NCBI GenBank assembly: GCA_046347635.1
Contig: JAXMFT010000006.1
Coordinates: 62,001 to 126,000, forward strand
Direction of reading: 5' to 3'
Source: JAGVSZ01 sp019137045
GTDB lineage: Bacteria; Pseudomonadota; Gammaproteobacteria; Burkholderiales; SG8-39
DNA length: 64,000 nt
The translations under genes were made by a program, and so were the position numbers. This document shows positions 1-8,487 of the stretch, one piece after another. The notes under the pieces were generated by a model that was given only the letters and a program-made list of their open reading frames with translations, did not search any database and had not been told where the DNA came from. Each line of letters opens with the position of its first letter. Within the stretch, counting starts at the first letter, position 1.

Positions 1-1315
1 AGGCGAGGTTGAAGAAGATCATCGACAGCCAGAAATGGATCTTGCCGAGCTTCTCGTCGTACATCCGGCCGGTCCACTTCGGCAGCCAGAAGTACACGCC
101 GGCGAAGGCCGAGAAGAGCGCGCCGGCCACCATCACGTAGTGGAAATGGGCGACCACGTAATAGGTGTCGTGCATCTGCACGTCAACCGCGGTCAGCGCG
201 AGCACCAGCCCCGAGAACCCGCCCATCGTGAACAGGAACAGGAACCCGATCGCGAACAGCATCGGGGTCTCGAACGTGAGCGAGCCCTTCCACATCGTGG
301 CGAGCCAGTTGAAGACCTTCACGCCGGTGGGAATGGCGATCAGCATCGTCGCGTACATGAAGTAAAGCTGCGCTTCGAGCGGCATCCCGACCGTGTACAT
401 GTGGTGGGCCCACACGATGAACGACAGGATGGCGATGGAGGCGGTCGCATACACCATCGACGAGTAGCCGAACAGGGGCTTGCGCGAGAACGCGGGGATC
501 ACCTGCGAGACCACGCCGAAGGCGGGAATCGCGATGATGTAGACCTCCGGATGCCCGAAGAACCAGAAGATGTGCTGGTACAGCACCGGGTCGCCGCCGC
601 CCGCCGCATTGAAGAAGGTGGTGCCGAAATGACGGTCGGTGAGGGTCATGGTCACCGCGCCGGCGAGCACGGGCATGACCGCGACCAGCAGGTACGCGGT
701 GATCAGCCACGTCCAGCAGAACAGCGGCATCTTCATCAGGGTCATCCCCGGCGCGCGCATGTTGAGCACGGTCGTGATGATGTTGATCGACCCCAGGATC
801 GAGCTCATGCCGAGGAGGTGGACCGCGAAGATCGTGAGGTCCATTCCCGGCCCCATCTGCACCGTCAACGGCGCATAGAGCGTCCAGCCCGCGCCCGCGG
901 CGCCGCCCGGCACGAACAGCGAGACGACCAGCAGCGTCGCCGCCGGCGGCAGCAGCCAGAAGCTCCAGTTGTTCAAGCGCGGGAACGCCATGTCCGGCGC
1001 GCCGATCATCATCGGGATCTGCCAGTTCGCGAAGCCCACGAACGCCGGCATGATCGCGCCGAACACCATGATGAGCCCGTGCAGCGTGGTCATCTGGTTG
1101 AAGAAGTCGGGGTTGACGATCTGCAGCCCGGGCTGGAAGAGCTCCGCCCGGATGACGAGCGCCATCGTGCCCCCGACCATGAACATCGCGAAGCTGAACC
1201 ACAGGTACATCGTGCCGATGTCCTTGTGGTTGGTGGTCATGATCCAGCGCAGGATGCCGGCCGGATGATGACCATGGTCGTCGTGGTGGGCGTGGGTGTC
1301 GGCAACTGCACTCAT
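1..1315 (-). CDS. ctaD: Cytochrome c oxidase subunit I (3' part cut by window edge)
   Basis: Catalytic subunit of an aa3/caa3-type haem-copper terminal oxidase in the inner membrane; it reduces O2 to water while pumping protons. The reading frame is open from the ATG at 1315 to the left edge, so the C-terminus is missing (about 438 codons present of a usual 520-540). Visible landmarks are a His-rich N-terminus, the haem ligand region VHLLGMSSILGS, the CuB His-Tyr site GHPEVYI, the two CuB histidines in WAHHMYTVG and the haem ligands in HFHYVMVAG. These mark a type A oxidase. It lies 35 bp downstream of subunit II on the same strand, so the two are almost certainly co-transcribed. Confidence 0.97.
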   Translation of the reverse strand, partial: MSAVADTHAHHDDHGHHPAGILRWIMTTNHKDIGTMYLWFSFAMFMVGGTMALVIRAELFQPGLQIVNPDFFNQMTTLHGLIMVFGAIMPAFVGFANWQIPMMIGAPDMAFPRLNNWSFWLLPPAATLLVVSLFVPGGAAGAGWTLYAPLTVQMGPGMDLTIFAVHLLGMSSILGSINIITTVLNMRAPGMTLMKMPLFCWTWLITAYLLVAVMPVLAGAVTMTLTDRHFGTTFFNAAGGGDPVLYQHIFWFFGHPEVYIIAIPAFGVVSQVIPAFSRKPLFGYSSMVYATASIAILSFIVWAHHMYTVGMPLEAQLYFMYATMLIAIPTGVKVFNWLATMWKGSLTFETPMLFAIGFLFLFTMGGFSGLVLALTAVDVQMHDTYYVVAHFHYVMVAGALFSAFAGVYFWLPKWTGRMYDEKLGKIHFWLSMIFFNLA

Positions 1316-1350
1316 CGCGAGCGGCTCCTAAGCGGGATCCTGCGTAACCG

Positions 1351-2478
1351 TTACTTGCGCGCCGCCAGCACTTCGGCGGGTTGCACGATGTTGGCGGCGG
1401 ACTTGTTGCTCCAGGCATTCGAGATGTAGGTGATGACTGCCGCGATGTCGGTGGGCGAGAGCTGCTTGCCGAACGCCTGCATCGCGGTGCCCGCCTTGCC
1501 GTTCAGGACGATCGCCAGCTTGCCGGCGAGCGGCCCGGCCGCGATCTTCGAGCCGTCGAGCGCCGGGAACGCTCCCTGGACGCCCTTCCCGTTCGCCTGG
1601 TGGCACGCGACGCAGTTCGCGGCGTACACCTTCTCGCCGCGCGCGCGCAGCTCGGCCAGGTCCCACTTCTTGTTCGGATCCTCAGCCGCGGCGGCGAGCT
1701 TCTTCTTCTGCTCGCCCACCCACGCGCTGTACTTCTCCTGCGACACGACCTCGACGACGATCGGCATGAAGCCGTGGTCCTTGCCGCACAGCTCGGCGCA
1801 CTGCCCGCGGAAGATTCCTTCGCGGTCGGCGCGGAACGCGGCGTCGCGGATGAAGCCCGGGATCGCATCCTGCTTCACCGCGAGCGCCGGCACGTACCAG
1901 GCGTGGATCACGTCGGCCGCGGTGGTGAGGATGCGGATCTTCTTTCCCACCGGTACCACGAGGTGGGCGTCGGTCTCGAGCAGGTAGTGCTCGCCCTTCG
2001 GCGCCTTGCCGAGGATCTGGTCCTGCGGCGTGGCCAGGTTGGAGACGAAGTGGATGCCCTCGCCCTCGCCCTTGAGGTAGTCGTATCCCCACTTCCACTG
2101 GTAGCCGGTGGCCTTGATGGTGATGTCGGGCTGGGAGGTATCGCGCACGGCCAGCAGGTGCGTCGTCGCGGGCCACGCCATCAGGATCAGGATCAGCGTC
2201 GGCACGACCGTCCAGAGCACTTCCACGGTCGTGTTCTCGTGGAACTGCGCGGCCTTGTGCCCCACCGACTTCCGGTGCGCGTAGATCGAGTAGAACATCA
2301 CCCCGAAGACCGCCACGAAGATCACCAGGATGATCGCCATCATCAGCAGGTGGAGATCCGAGACTCCCTGGGCGATCTTGGTCGCGGGCGTCTGGAAATT
2401 CCACCGGAACTCTGCCGCCGCGGCGCCCGCGTACGACGCGCCGATCGCACCGGCAAGGGCATTCCAGGCTTTGCTCAT
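1351..2478 (-). CDS. ctaC: Cytochrome c oxidase subunit II with fused cytochrome c domain
   Basis: CuA-bearing subunit that takes electrons from cytochrome c and passes them to subunit I. The product is 375 aa: a signal-like N-terminus, two membrane helices at about 40-62 and 84-103, then a periplasmic cupredoxin domain. CuA ligands are visible as DVIHAWYVPAL (His near 190) and GQCAELCGKDHGFM (near 226-236). A C-terminal cytochrome c domain has CVACHQ near residue 289, giving the caa3-like architecture common in betaproteobacteria. The ATG at 2478 is preferred over upstream in-frame codons because the signal peptide begins there and a GGGGAG-type ribosome site precedes it. It follows the DUF2244 gene by 20 bp. 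Confidence 0.97.
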   Translation of the reverse strand: MSKAWNALAGAIGASYAGAAAAEFRWNFQTPATKIAQGVSDLHLLMMAIILVIFVAVFGVMFYSIYAHRKSVGHKAAQFHENTTVEVLWTVVPTLILILMAWPATTHLLAVRDTSQPDITIKATGYQWKWGYDYLKGEGEGIHFVSNLATPQDQILGKAPKGEHYLLETDAHLVVPVGKKIRILTTAADVIHAWYVPALAVKQDAIPGFIRDAAFRADREGIFRGQCAELCGKDHGFMPIVVEVVSQEKYSAWVGEQKKKLAAAAEDPNKKWDLAELRARGEKVYAANCVACHQANGKGVQGAFPALDGSKIAAGPLAGKLAIVLNGKAGTAMQAFGKQLSPTDIAAVITYISNAWSNKSAANIVQPAEVLAARK

Positions 2479-2498
2479 TCGCTCCCCGTTCGATCCGT

Positions 2499-2999
2499 TC
2501 AACTCGAACCTCCGTCCCTGTAGCGCTTCAGCCGGCTCGCGAGCTCGGCCGCGAGCAGCCCGCGCGCGGGCGCGTCCAGATGACGCCCGATCTCGAGCTC
2601 CCTGCCGTGCGACCGCACGCCGACGCGCATGCTGCCTTCGGCGCGCTGCGCGCACACGCGCACCCAGCCGGGGTGAAAGTCGTGCACCCGCACACGCCCT
2701 GCCTCCCGCACCTCCACCCGCATGGCGCCGTGACGCACCACGATCCGCTCGTAGTCGGCGGCATGCAGCGCATGCACGCAGAATGCGCTCGCCAGCGCCA
2801 GCACTTCCAGCCCGACGAACGGCAGCACCGGCCATGCTCCGACCGCCGCGAACCCGAATCCGATCGCGAAGGAGAAGCAGGCCGTGAAGGCGAGCAACCA
2901 GGCCAGCGCATGCGGCGGCAGCGAGCAGTTGCGTCTTGTCGTGAGGCTGAACCCGGCGCCCGAATCGAGCGCGTCGACCTCGATGCGCGGCTCATCCAT
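2499..2999 (-). CDS. DUF2244 membrane protein next to cytochrome oxidase genes
   Basis: A 166-aa protein with two hydrophobic helices at about 30-52 and 55-78. A soluble, Arg-rich beta-like half follows (DFHPGWVRV and later). This matches the DUF2244 family, which is repeatedly found directly upstream of ctaC/coxB in proteobacteria. The family has no established biochemical role; a part in oxidase assembly is only suggested by neighbourhood. The gene ends 20 bp before ctaC on the same strand and is probably the first gene of the oxidase operon here. The 125 bp upstream, towards bioC, should hold the promoter, although I see no clear consensus hexamers. Confidence 0.85.
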   Translation of the reverse strand: MDEPRIEVDALDSGAGFSLTTRRNCSLPPHALAWLLAFTACFSFAIGFGFAAVGAWPVLPFVGLEVLALASAFCVHALHAADYERIVVRHGAMRVEVREAGRVRVHDFHPGWVRVCAQRAEGSMRVGVRSHGRELEIGRHLDAPARGLLAAELASRLKRYRDGGSS

Positions 3000-3123
3000 G
3001 CTCGTGCTGCCTCGCTTCCGCCGCGACCGCGAGAGGGTGTGCGGCAGAGCGCATTAAGGTACCACACGCCCGTTCGCGCCAGCAAGCCGCGACTGCCGTT
3101 CCTTGATCGGACCGGCTTGACAA

Positions 3124-4002
3124 TCAACCCGGTTTTCCCCGGCCCCGATTGCGATCGAACCTGACGATCGCGCGCCCGTCCGCGGTGGCGCGCGGCGCCG
3201 CTTTCCAGGCGTGGCCATAGACGATCTCGAAGCTCGCGGGCATGCGCCCGTCGCGGGCAAGCGCGGCGTACGCCGCGCGCGCGCCGCGCCACCGTCCTGC
3301 CCCGGTCAGCGTGCGGCGGCGCGCGCCGTGCGCATTGCGCTGCCCGGTCGCCCGCAGGTCGGCGACGAGATCTTCGACGCGGGTGTACGTGAGCGTGATG
3401 CGCTCCATGTCCATGACCGGATCGGCGAACCCGGCCGCGACCAGCGCATCGCCGAGGTCGTGCATGTCCGCGAACGGGTGCACGTGCGGCACCGTGTCGG
3501 CGAACGCCGCGCGCAGCTCGAGCAGCGTGTCGGGGCCGTAGGTGGTGAACATGAGCAGGCCGTCGACCGCCAGCACCCGGTGCCACTCGCGCAGCGCTGC
3601 CTCCACGTCCGACCAGGCGAGCGCGAGGTTGGACCAGACCATCTGGAACGTGCCCCGCGCGAAGGGCAGCGCGACGCTGTCCGCGCACACGTAGCGGTCT
3701 TCCGCGCCGCGCAGCAGCGCGCGGGCGCGCGCCGCGAGCGGGCGGGCGTCGCGCGCGAGTCGCAGGGGAGCAGCCGCGAAATCGACCGCGACGATCTCGG
3801 CGCGGGGGTAACGACCGCGCAGGACGCCGTGCGTCGCGGCGCCGGAGCCGACGTTCAGGATGCGCCCGGGTTCGTGCCGGAGGTACACCAGGCGCTCGCC
3901 CATGCGGCGCTCGACCTCGCGCGCGAGCGGGTCGCCCGCGGGCGCCGCGCCCGCGCGCTCGAACCAGCGCCGCGCCGCCCGGCGATCGAGCCACCCGCCC
4001 AT
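3124..4002 (-). CDS. bioC: Malonyl-ACP O-methyltransferase BioC
   Basis: SAM-dependent methyltransferase that methylates malonyl-ACP to start synthesis of the pimelate chain of biotin. The 292-aa product shows a class I SAM-binding motif ILNVGSGAATHG near residue 48, an acidic strand end (EIVAVDFA), and the post-motif segment FQMVWSNLALAWSD typical of BioC. It is a little longer than E. coli BioC (251 aa), as in many betaproteobacterial versions. The assignment is strengthened by bioB lying 11 bp upstream on the same strand, so the two form a biotin operon fragment; bioF, bioA and bioD are not in the window. A generic methyltransferase label would be the fallback. Confidence 0.88.
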   Translation of the reverse strand: MGGWLDRRAARRWFERAGAAPAGDPLAREVERRMGERLVYLRHEPGRILNVGSGAATHGVLRGRYPRAEIVAVDFAAAPLRLARDARPLAARARALLRGAEDRYVCADSVALPFARGTFQMVWSNLALAWSDVEAALREWHRVLAVDGLLMFTTYGPDTLLELRAAFADTVPHVHPFADMHDLGDALVAAGFADPVMDMERITLTYTRVEDLVADLRATGQRNAHGARRRTLTGAGRWRGARAAYAALARDGRMPASFEIVYGHAWKAAPRATADGRAIVRFDRNRGRGKPG

Positions 4003-4013
4003 CGCCGCGCGTC

Positions 4014-4988
4014 CTACTCGGGCGCAATGCCGAGCTTCGCCAGCAACGCGCGGTCCTCGTGCGCGTCCGGATTCCCCGTGGTGAGGAGCCGATCACCGTA
4101 GAAGATCGAGTTCGCGCCCGCCAGGAAGCACAGCGCCTGCACCGCCTCGGGCATCTCGCGCCGGCCCGCGGACAGGCGCACGTGGCTTGCCGGCATGGTG
4201 ATGCGCGCGCACGCGATCGTGCGCACGAACTCGCTCCAGTCGAGCTCCGGCGCGCCGGAGAGCGGCGTGCCGTCGACGCGCACGAGCGCGTTGATCGGCA
4301 CCGACTCGGGCGGCGGGTCGAGACTCGCCAGGGCGGCGATCAGGCCGGCGCGCTCGGCGCGCGCTTCGCCCATGCCGACGATCCCGCCGCAGCAGACCCG
4401 CAGCCCGGCGCGCCGCACCCTGTCGAGCGTGTCGAGGCGGTCTGCGTAGCTGCGCGTGGCGACGATGCGGCCGTAGACCTCGGGCGCGGTGTCCAGGTTG
4501 TGGTTGTAGTAGTCGAGCCCCGCGTCGCGCAGCTGCTCGGCCTGCCCTTCCCGCAGCAGGCCGAGCGTGGCGCAGGTCTCGAGCCCGAGCGCCTTGACCG
4601 CGCGCACCATCGCGAGCACCGGCTCGAGGTCGCGCGCCTTGGGCCCGCGCCACGCGGCTCCCATGCAGAAGCGCGTCGCGCCGGCTTCCCGCGCGCGCCG
4701 CGCGGCCTCCACGACGACCGCGGTATCGAGGGTGGGCTCGTCGGCCACGCCGGTATCGTAGCGCGCCGATTGCGGGCAGTAGCCGCAATCCTCCGGGCAC
4801 CCGCCGGTCTTGATCGACAGCAGGGTCGAGAGCTGGACCTTGCCGGGCGCGAAGTGCTGCCGGTGCGCGGACTGCGCCCGGTACACGAGATCGAGCAACG
4901 GCTCGTCGAACAGCTGCTCCACGCTCGCGCGCGACCAGCGCGCCGCGCCCGACCCGCCCGGGCCGGAGACGTTGACCGTCTGCTGCAT
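4014..4988 (-). CDS. bioB: Biotin synthase
   Basis: Radical-SAM enzyme that inserts sulfur into dethiobiotin, the last step of biotin synthesis. The product is 324 aa, normal for the family. The [4Fe-4S] cluster motif CPEDCGYC is at about 64-71 (CxxxCxxC), followed by YYNHNLDT and the CCGGIVGMGE segment of the TIM barrel. The longer open frame upstream is rejected because homologous sequence starts close to MQQTVNVSG at 4988. It precedes bioC by 11 bp. The divergent comF gene starts 90 bp away, so 4989-5078 must carry both promoters; no clear BirA-type operator was recognised there. Confidence 0.96.
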   Translation of the reverse strand: MQQTVNVSGPGGSGAARWSRASVEQLFDEPLLDLVYRAQSAHRQHFAPGKVQLSTLLSIKTGGCPEDCGYCPQSARYDTGVADEPTLDTAVVVEAARRAREAGATRFCMGAAWRGPKARDLEPVLAMVRAVKALGLETCATLGLLREGQAEQLRDAGLDYYNHNLDTAPEVYGRIVATRSYADRLDTLDRVRRAGLRVCCGGIVGMGEARAERAGLIAALASLDPPPESVPINALVRVDGTPLSGAPELDWSEFVRTIACARITMPASHVRLSAGRREMPEAVQALCFLAGANSIFYGDRLLTTGNPDAHEDRALLAKLGIAPE

Positions 4989-5078
4989 CCTGTCTAGCCT
5001 CCTGTCGCGCCGCCCTGACGACCGGCGCCCGCGCGACGCCGCCCGAGTCTCCGCGCCGCCCGCACGGCTGTCAAATTC

Positions 5079-5765
5079 ATGGCCTTCCGACCGCTCCGTC
5101 TGCTCCACGCCTTGCTCGAGCAGGACTGCATCCTGTGCGCCGCGCCGAGCGGCGACGGACCGTTCTGCACAGGGTGCGCCGGCGACATGCCGGCACTCGG
5201 CGAGGCCTGCCCGCGCTGCGCCGGGCCGGCGCCGGGCGGCGCAGTGTGCGGGCAGTGCCTGGCGGACCCGCCGAGCTTCGACGCGACCGTCGCGCTCTGG
5301 CGCTACGGGTTCCCGGTCGATCGCCTGGTGCTCGCGCTCAAGTACGGCGGGCGTCTCGCGCTCGCGCGCGCGTTCGGTACGGCGCTCGCCGGGCGGGTCG
5401 CGGGCCGAGCGGTCGACGCGGTGGTGCCGATGCCGCTCGCCCCACCGCGCCTGCGCGCCCGCGGCTTCAACCAGGCGATGGAGATCGCGCGGGCGCTGGC
5501 GCGCGCGACCGGTGCCATCGTCGCCGCCGACCGGGCCGCGCGCGTGCGCGACACCCCGCCCCAAGCCGACCTGCCGCACGCGGCGCGCGTCGCCAACGTC
5601 CGCGGCGCTTTTGCCTGCACCGGTCCGGTCGTCGGGCAGTCGCTCGCCATCGTCGACGACGTCATGACGACCGGCGCGAGCCTGGACGAACTCGCCGCCA
5701 CGCTGAAGCGCGCCGGCGCGGCGCGCGTGGAGTGCTGGGTCGTCGCGCGCGCCTGGCGCGACTGA
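5079..5765 (+). CDS. comF: ComF family phosphoribosyltransferase-like protein
   Basis: A 228-aa ComF/GntX-type protein. The N-terminus carries two cysteine pairs (CILC, CTGC, then CPRC, CGQC) that look like a zinc-binding double-zinc-ribbon. The C-terminal half is a type I phosphoribosyltransferase fold with the PRPP loop LAIVDDVMTTGAS near residue 190. Family members are linked to DNA uptake in competent bacteria, but many non-competent bacteria also keep one, so the substrate is unknown. The gene is divergent from bioB, an arrangement often seen in proteobacteria. It ends 4 bp before trmL, suggesting one transcript. Confidence 0.88.
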   Translation: MAFRPLRLLHALLEQDCILCAAPSGDGPFCTGCAGDMPALGEACPRCAGPAPGGAVCGQCLADPPSFDATVALWRYGFPVDRLVLALKYGGRLALARAFGTALAGRVAGRAVDAVVPMPLAPPRLRARGFNQAMEIARALARATGAIVAADRAARVRDTPPQADLPHAARVANVRGAFACTGPVVGQSLAIVDDVMTTGASLDELAATLKRAGAARVECWVVARAWRD

Positions 5766-5769
5766 ACCG

Positions 5770-6240
5770 ATGTTCGACGTCGTCCTCTACCAGCCCGAGA
5801 TCCCGCCGAACACGGGCAACGTCCTGCGCCTCTGTGCCAACGCTGGTTGCCGCCTCCACCTCGTCCGCCCGCTCGGTTTCCGCCTCGACGATCGCGCCTT
5901 GCGTCGCGCGGGCCTCGACTACGCGACAGTCCGGAACGCCGCTCTGCACGACGGCTGGGGAGCCGCGTGCGCGCACTTCGCCGACCGGCGCATCTTCGCG
6001 TTCTCGGCGCGCGCACAACGGCCCTTCTCGGACGCGCGCTTCGAGCGCGGCGACGTGCTCCTGTTCGGGCCGGAGACCCGCGGCCTGCCGGCGGAGGTCC
6101 TCGACGCGCTCCCCGCGCAGCGTCGCCTGCTCATCCCGATGCGTCCCGGCATGCGCAGCATCAACCTCTCGAACGCGGTGGCGCTCGCCGTCTACGAGGC
6201 CTGGCGCCAGACGGGATACGCAGGCGCGGCGGGCGTATGA
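5770..6240 (+). CDS. trmL: tRNA (cytidine/uridine-2'-O)-methyltransferase TrmL
   Basis: SPOUT-class methyltransferase that 2'-O-methylates the wobble base (position 34) of certain leucine tRNAs. The 156-aa length is typical. The knotted SAM-binding motifs are visible: GNVLRLCANAG near residue 16, LFGPETRGLP near 97 and IPMRPGMRSINLSNAVA near 123. The start at 5770 is 4 bp after comF, so translational coupling is likely. The downstream dodecin-like gene has its own strong ribosome site 46 bp further on. Confidence 0.94.
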   Translation: MFDVVLYQPEIPPNTGNVLRLCANAGCRLHLVRPLGFRLDDRALRRAGLDYATVRNAALHDGWGAACAHFADRRIFAFSARAQRPFSDARFERGDVLLFGPETRGLPAEVLDALPAQRRLLIPMRPGMRSINLSNAVALAVYEAWRQTGYAGAAGV

Positions 6241-6286
6241 TGGGAGCGCCGCCCGATTCCGGGCCGCCCATCCGAAGGAGGACAGC

Positions 6287-6511
6287 ATGGCCAAGAAGAA
6301 CCGCTCCGAAGGCGTCTACCGCGTGATCGACGTGATTGGCAGCAGCAAGTCGTCCTGGGAAGACGCCGCCAAGCAGGCCGTCGAAACCGCAGGGCGGTCG
6401 CTGCGCGATCTGCGCATCGCGGAGGTCACGAAGATGGACATGAAGGTCGAGGATGGCAGGGTCGTCGCCTACCGCACGCGCGTGCAGCTCTCCTTCAAGT
6501 ACGAGGGCTGA
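6287..6511 (+). CDS. Dodecin-like small protein lacking the flavin-stacking tryptophan
   Basis: A 74-aa protein of the dodecin fold (one helix packed on three strands, forming hollow dodecamers). The pattern VYRVIDVIGSS followed by SWEDAAKQAV is characteristic. Flavin-binding dodecins have a Trp in an RWFEV-like strand that sandwiches two flavins; here that strand reads LRIAEV, so the Trp is replaced. This resembles the SecE2/calcium-dodecin branch recalled from mycobacteria. Flavin storage is therefore doubtful. The start is set by an excellent GAAGGAGGAC ribosome site ending 4 bp before the ATG. It ends 5 bp from the convergent gpsA. Confidence 0.85.
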   Translation: MAKKNRSEGVYRVIDVIGSSKSSWEDAAKQAVETAGRSLRDLRIAEVTKMDMKVEDGRVVAYRTRVQLSFKYEG

Positions 6512-6516
6512 CGCGG

Positions 6517-7497
6517 CTACTCGCCTCTCGGGTCGCGCGCGAGCAGGTGCGCGACCGCGTCGGCGGGGAGACGGCGCGCGAACAGCACCGCGCACACCTC
6601 GCGGGTGATCGGCATGTCGATCGCGCGTGCGCGCGCGATCGCATCCACCTCGCGTGCGCTGTGCACGCCCTCGGCGACGTGCCCCAGTCCGGCGAGGATC
6701 GCGTCCAGGCGCTCCCCGCGGCCGAGCGCGAGGCCCACGCGGCGGTTGCGCGAGAGGTCTCCGGTGCAGGTGAGGATCAGGTCTCCCGCCCCCGCGAGGC
6801 CCATGAACGTTTCGGCGCGCCCCCCGAGCGCCACGCCGAGCCGGGCGACCTCCGCCAGCCCGCGCGTGACGAGCGCCGCGCGCGCGTTCAGGCCCAGGCC
6901 GAGGCCATCCGAGATGCCGGTCGCGATCGCCATCACGTTCTTCACCGCGCCGCCGACCTCGACGCCGACCAGGTCGTCGGTGAAATAGGTGCGCAGCCGC
7001 GGCTGATGGAGCGCGCGGGCGAGGCGCCGCGCCAGGTCGGCATCCGCCGCCGCGAGCGTGACCGCCGTCGGCAGGCCGCGCGCGACCTCGAGCGCGAAGC
7101 TCGGGCCCGAGAGGGCGGCGGCCGGCGCGCGCTCGCCCAGGACCGCGGCGACCACCTCGTGCGGGAGCTTTCCGGTAGCGGGCTCGAAGCCCTTGCACGC
7201 CCACACGACCGGTGCGGACGCCGCGGCGCGCCGAACGAGCGTCGCCGCCTCGCGCAGCCCCGCGGTCGGCGTGGCGATGATCACGGTATCGGCGTCCCGG
7301 ACGGCGGCGAGCGGATCCTCGCCGATCGCCACGGAGTCGGGGAGCGGAACTTCGGACAGGTAGCGGCCGCGGCGGGTCGCGCGCAGTGCGGCGCGCTGCG
7401 CCGCATCGCGCGCCCACAGCGTGACCGCGTGACCTCCGGCGTACGCGATCGCGAGCGCGTTGCCCCAGGCGCCTGCGCCGAGGATCGCGAGCTTCAT
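6517..7497 (-). CDS. gpsA: Glycerol-3-phosphate dehydrogenase [NAD(P)+]
   Basis: Makes sn-glycerol 3-phosphate from dihydroxyacetone phosphate for phospholipid synthesis. The product is 326 aa with the Rossmann motif GAGAWGNALA at residues 7-16, the segment ACKGFE containing a conserved Lys, and the C-terminal AVKNVMAIATGISDGLGLG region with the catalytic Lys. The start ATG at 7497 is chosen over the longer open frame because the Rossmann motif normally begins about 5 residues from the N-terminus. It lies 19 bp after the SH3 gene and is the last gene of a minus-strand run beginning at 9493. The secB-gpsA neighbourhood is common in proteobacteria. Confidence 0.96.
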   Translation of the reverse strand: MKLAILGAGAWGNALAIAYAGGHAVTLWARDAAQRAALRATRRGRYLSEVPLPDSVAIGEDPLAAVRDADTVIIATPTAGLREAATLVRRAAASAPVVWACKGFEPATGKLPHEVVAAVLGERAPAAALSGPSFALEVARGLPTAVTLAAADADLARRLARALHQPRLRTYFTDDLVGVEVGGAVKNVMAIATGISDGLGLGLNARAALVTRGLAEVARLGVALGGRAETFMGLAGAGDLILTCTGDLSRNRRVGLALGRGERLDAILAGLGHVAEGVHSAREVDAIARARAIDMPITREVCAVLFARRLPADAVAHLLARDPRGE

Positions 7498-7516
7498 CGC
7501 TGCACGCGGAGCGGCC

Positions 7517-7948
7517 CTAGACTCCCCAGACCTGGCTGACGCGCACGAAGCCGGTCGCCCCGTCCGCATGGCGCACGCGCGCCCATCCGGTCGCGCCGAC
7601 CTCGAGCAGCTCGAGGACGACGTGCTGCTGCGCCTGGAACACGAGCGGCGCCGCGTCCTCGGCGCGCTGGCGCACGTCCGCGACCGGCGCGGTGACGATC
7701 ACCGTGCGCCGGTCGGCAAGCGCCTTGCGTTCGACCCAGGCGAGCCCGCCGAGCGGATCGCGCACCTTCACCCAGGCGCCGTCGGTCGAGATGATCTCGA
7801 CCGGCAGGCTGCGGCTCGCGACGTAGAGCCGGGTCGCGCGCGTGGAGGGCGCGTCGTAGAGCACCGCGGGCGCCTCGCCGATCGAGCGGAACTCGCCCGC
7901 GGCGGCGAGCGGGAGCGCGAGCGCGACGATGGCGAGCGGAATGCGCAC
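7517..7948 (-). CDS. Exported SH3-domain protein
   Basis: A 143-aa protein with an N-terminal signal peptide (IPLAIVALALPLAAAGEF) and two bacterial SH3-like modules. The first spans about 25-75 (APAVLYDAPS, WVKVRDPLGGLAWVE); the second is about 80-143 (ADVRQRAEDAAPLVF to GFVRVSQVWGV). Such modules usually bind cell-wall peptides, so a periplasmic wall-associated role is likely, but the exact job is unknown. A GTG at 7948 is proposed as the start because it begins the signal peptide and sits 8 bp after the secB stop; a longer frame would overlap secB fully. Located between secB and gpsA. Confidence 0.75.
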   Translation of the reverse strand: MRIPLAIVALALPLAAAGEFRSIGEAPAVLYDAPSTRATRLYVASRSLPVEIISTDGAWVKVRDPLGGLAWVERKALADRRTVIVTAPVADVRQRAEDAAPLVFQAQQHVVLELLEVGATGWARVRHADGATGFVRVSQVWGV

Positions 7949-7956
7949 GGCCGGGC

Positions 7957-8421
7957 TCAGTGCGCGATCTCGATGCGCGGGCCCTGCTTCTCGGCCTGCG
8001 CCTGCACGCGCGCGGCGTACATCGCCTCGAAGTTGACCGGCTGCAGGTGGATGGGCGGAAACCCCGCCCGCCCGATCAGCTCGGCGATCACCTCGCGCGC
8101 GTACGGGAAGAGGATGTTCGGGCATCCGATGCCCAGAATCGCCTCCAGGTCGGCGTCCGGGACGTGCTGGATCTGGAAGATCCCGGCCTGCGCGGCCTCG
8201 ACGAGAAAGAGCGTCCGCTCCCCCGCCTTGGCGGTGACGGTCACCGTCACCACCGCCTCGTAGAGCGCGTCGTTCAGCCGCTGCGCGGCGTTCTGGAGCT
8301 GCACCTCCACCTGCGGCTGCGCGGGCTCGAGGAACGCCTGCGGGCTGTTCGGGGTCTCGATCGAGGCGTCCTTGACGTACACCTTCTCGATGCTGAAGAC
8401 GGGCTGCTGCGGGTCGGTCAT
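7957..8421 (-). CDS. secB: Protein-export chaperone SecB
   Basis: Cytoplasmic tetrameric chaperone that keeps preproteins unfolded and hands them to SecA. The product is 154 aa, with the SecB pattern VYVKDASIETPNSP at about 14-27, GIFQIQHVPD, and GCPNILFPYAREVI near 100-115. The acidic C-terminus ends PRIEIAH, with little of the SecA-binding tail seen in enterics. The ATG at 8421 is preferred to a GTG six bases upstream because a GGAG ribosome site lies 5 nt before it. The grxC stop is 66 bp upstream; the gene order rhodanese-grxC-secB is common in betaproteobacteria. Confidence 0.95.
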   Translation of the reverse strand: MTDPQQPVFSIEKVYVKDASIETPNSPQAFLEPAQPQVEVQLQNAAQRLNDALYEAVVTVTVTAKAGERTLFLVEAAQAGIFQIQHVPDADLEAILGIGCPNILFPYAREVIAELIGRAGFPPIHLQPVNFEAMYAARVQAQAEKQGPRIEIAH

Positions 8422-8487
8422 TGGCACTCCGGGGCGCTGCGAGGTTGTTCGGGCGCCCAGTCTAGCGCGCCGGGCGGGCCGGCCGCG

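Noticed and set aside
35..1429. Long open frame on the plus strand across ctaD
   Set aside because: Antisense shadow of a clear oxidase gene; Arg/His-rich with no homology, a by-product of high GC.
5135..6511. 458-codon frame ending in the dodecin-like gene
   Set aside because: Only 6287-6511 is supported by motif and ribosome site; upstream part overlaps comF and trmL in another frame.
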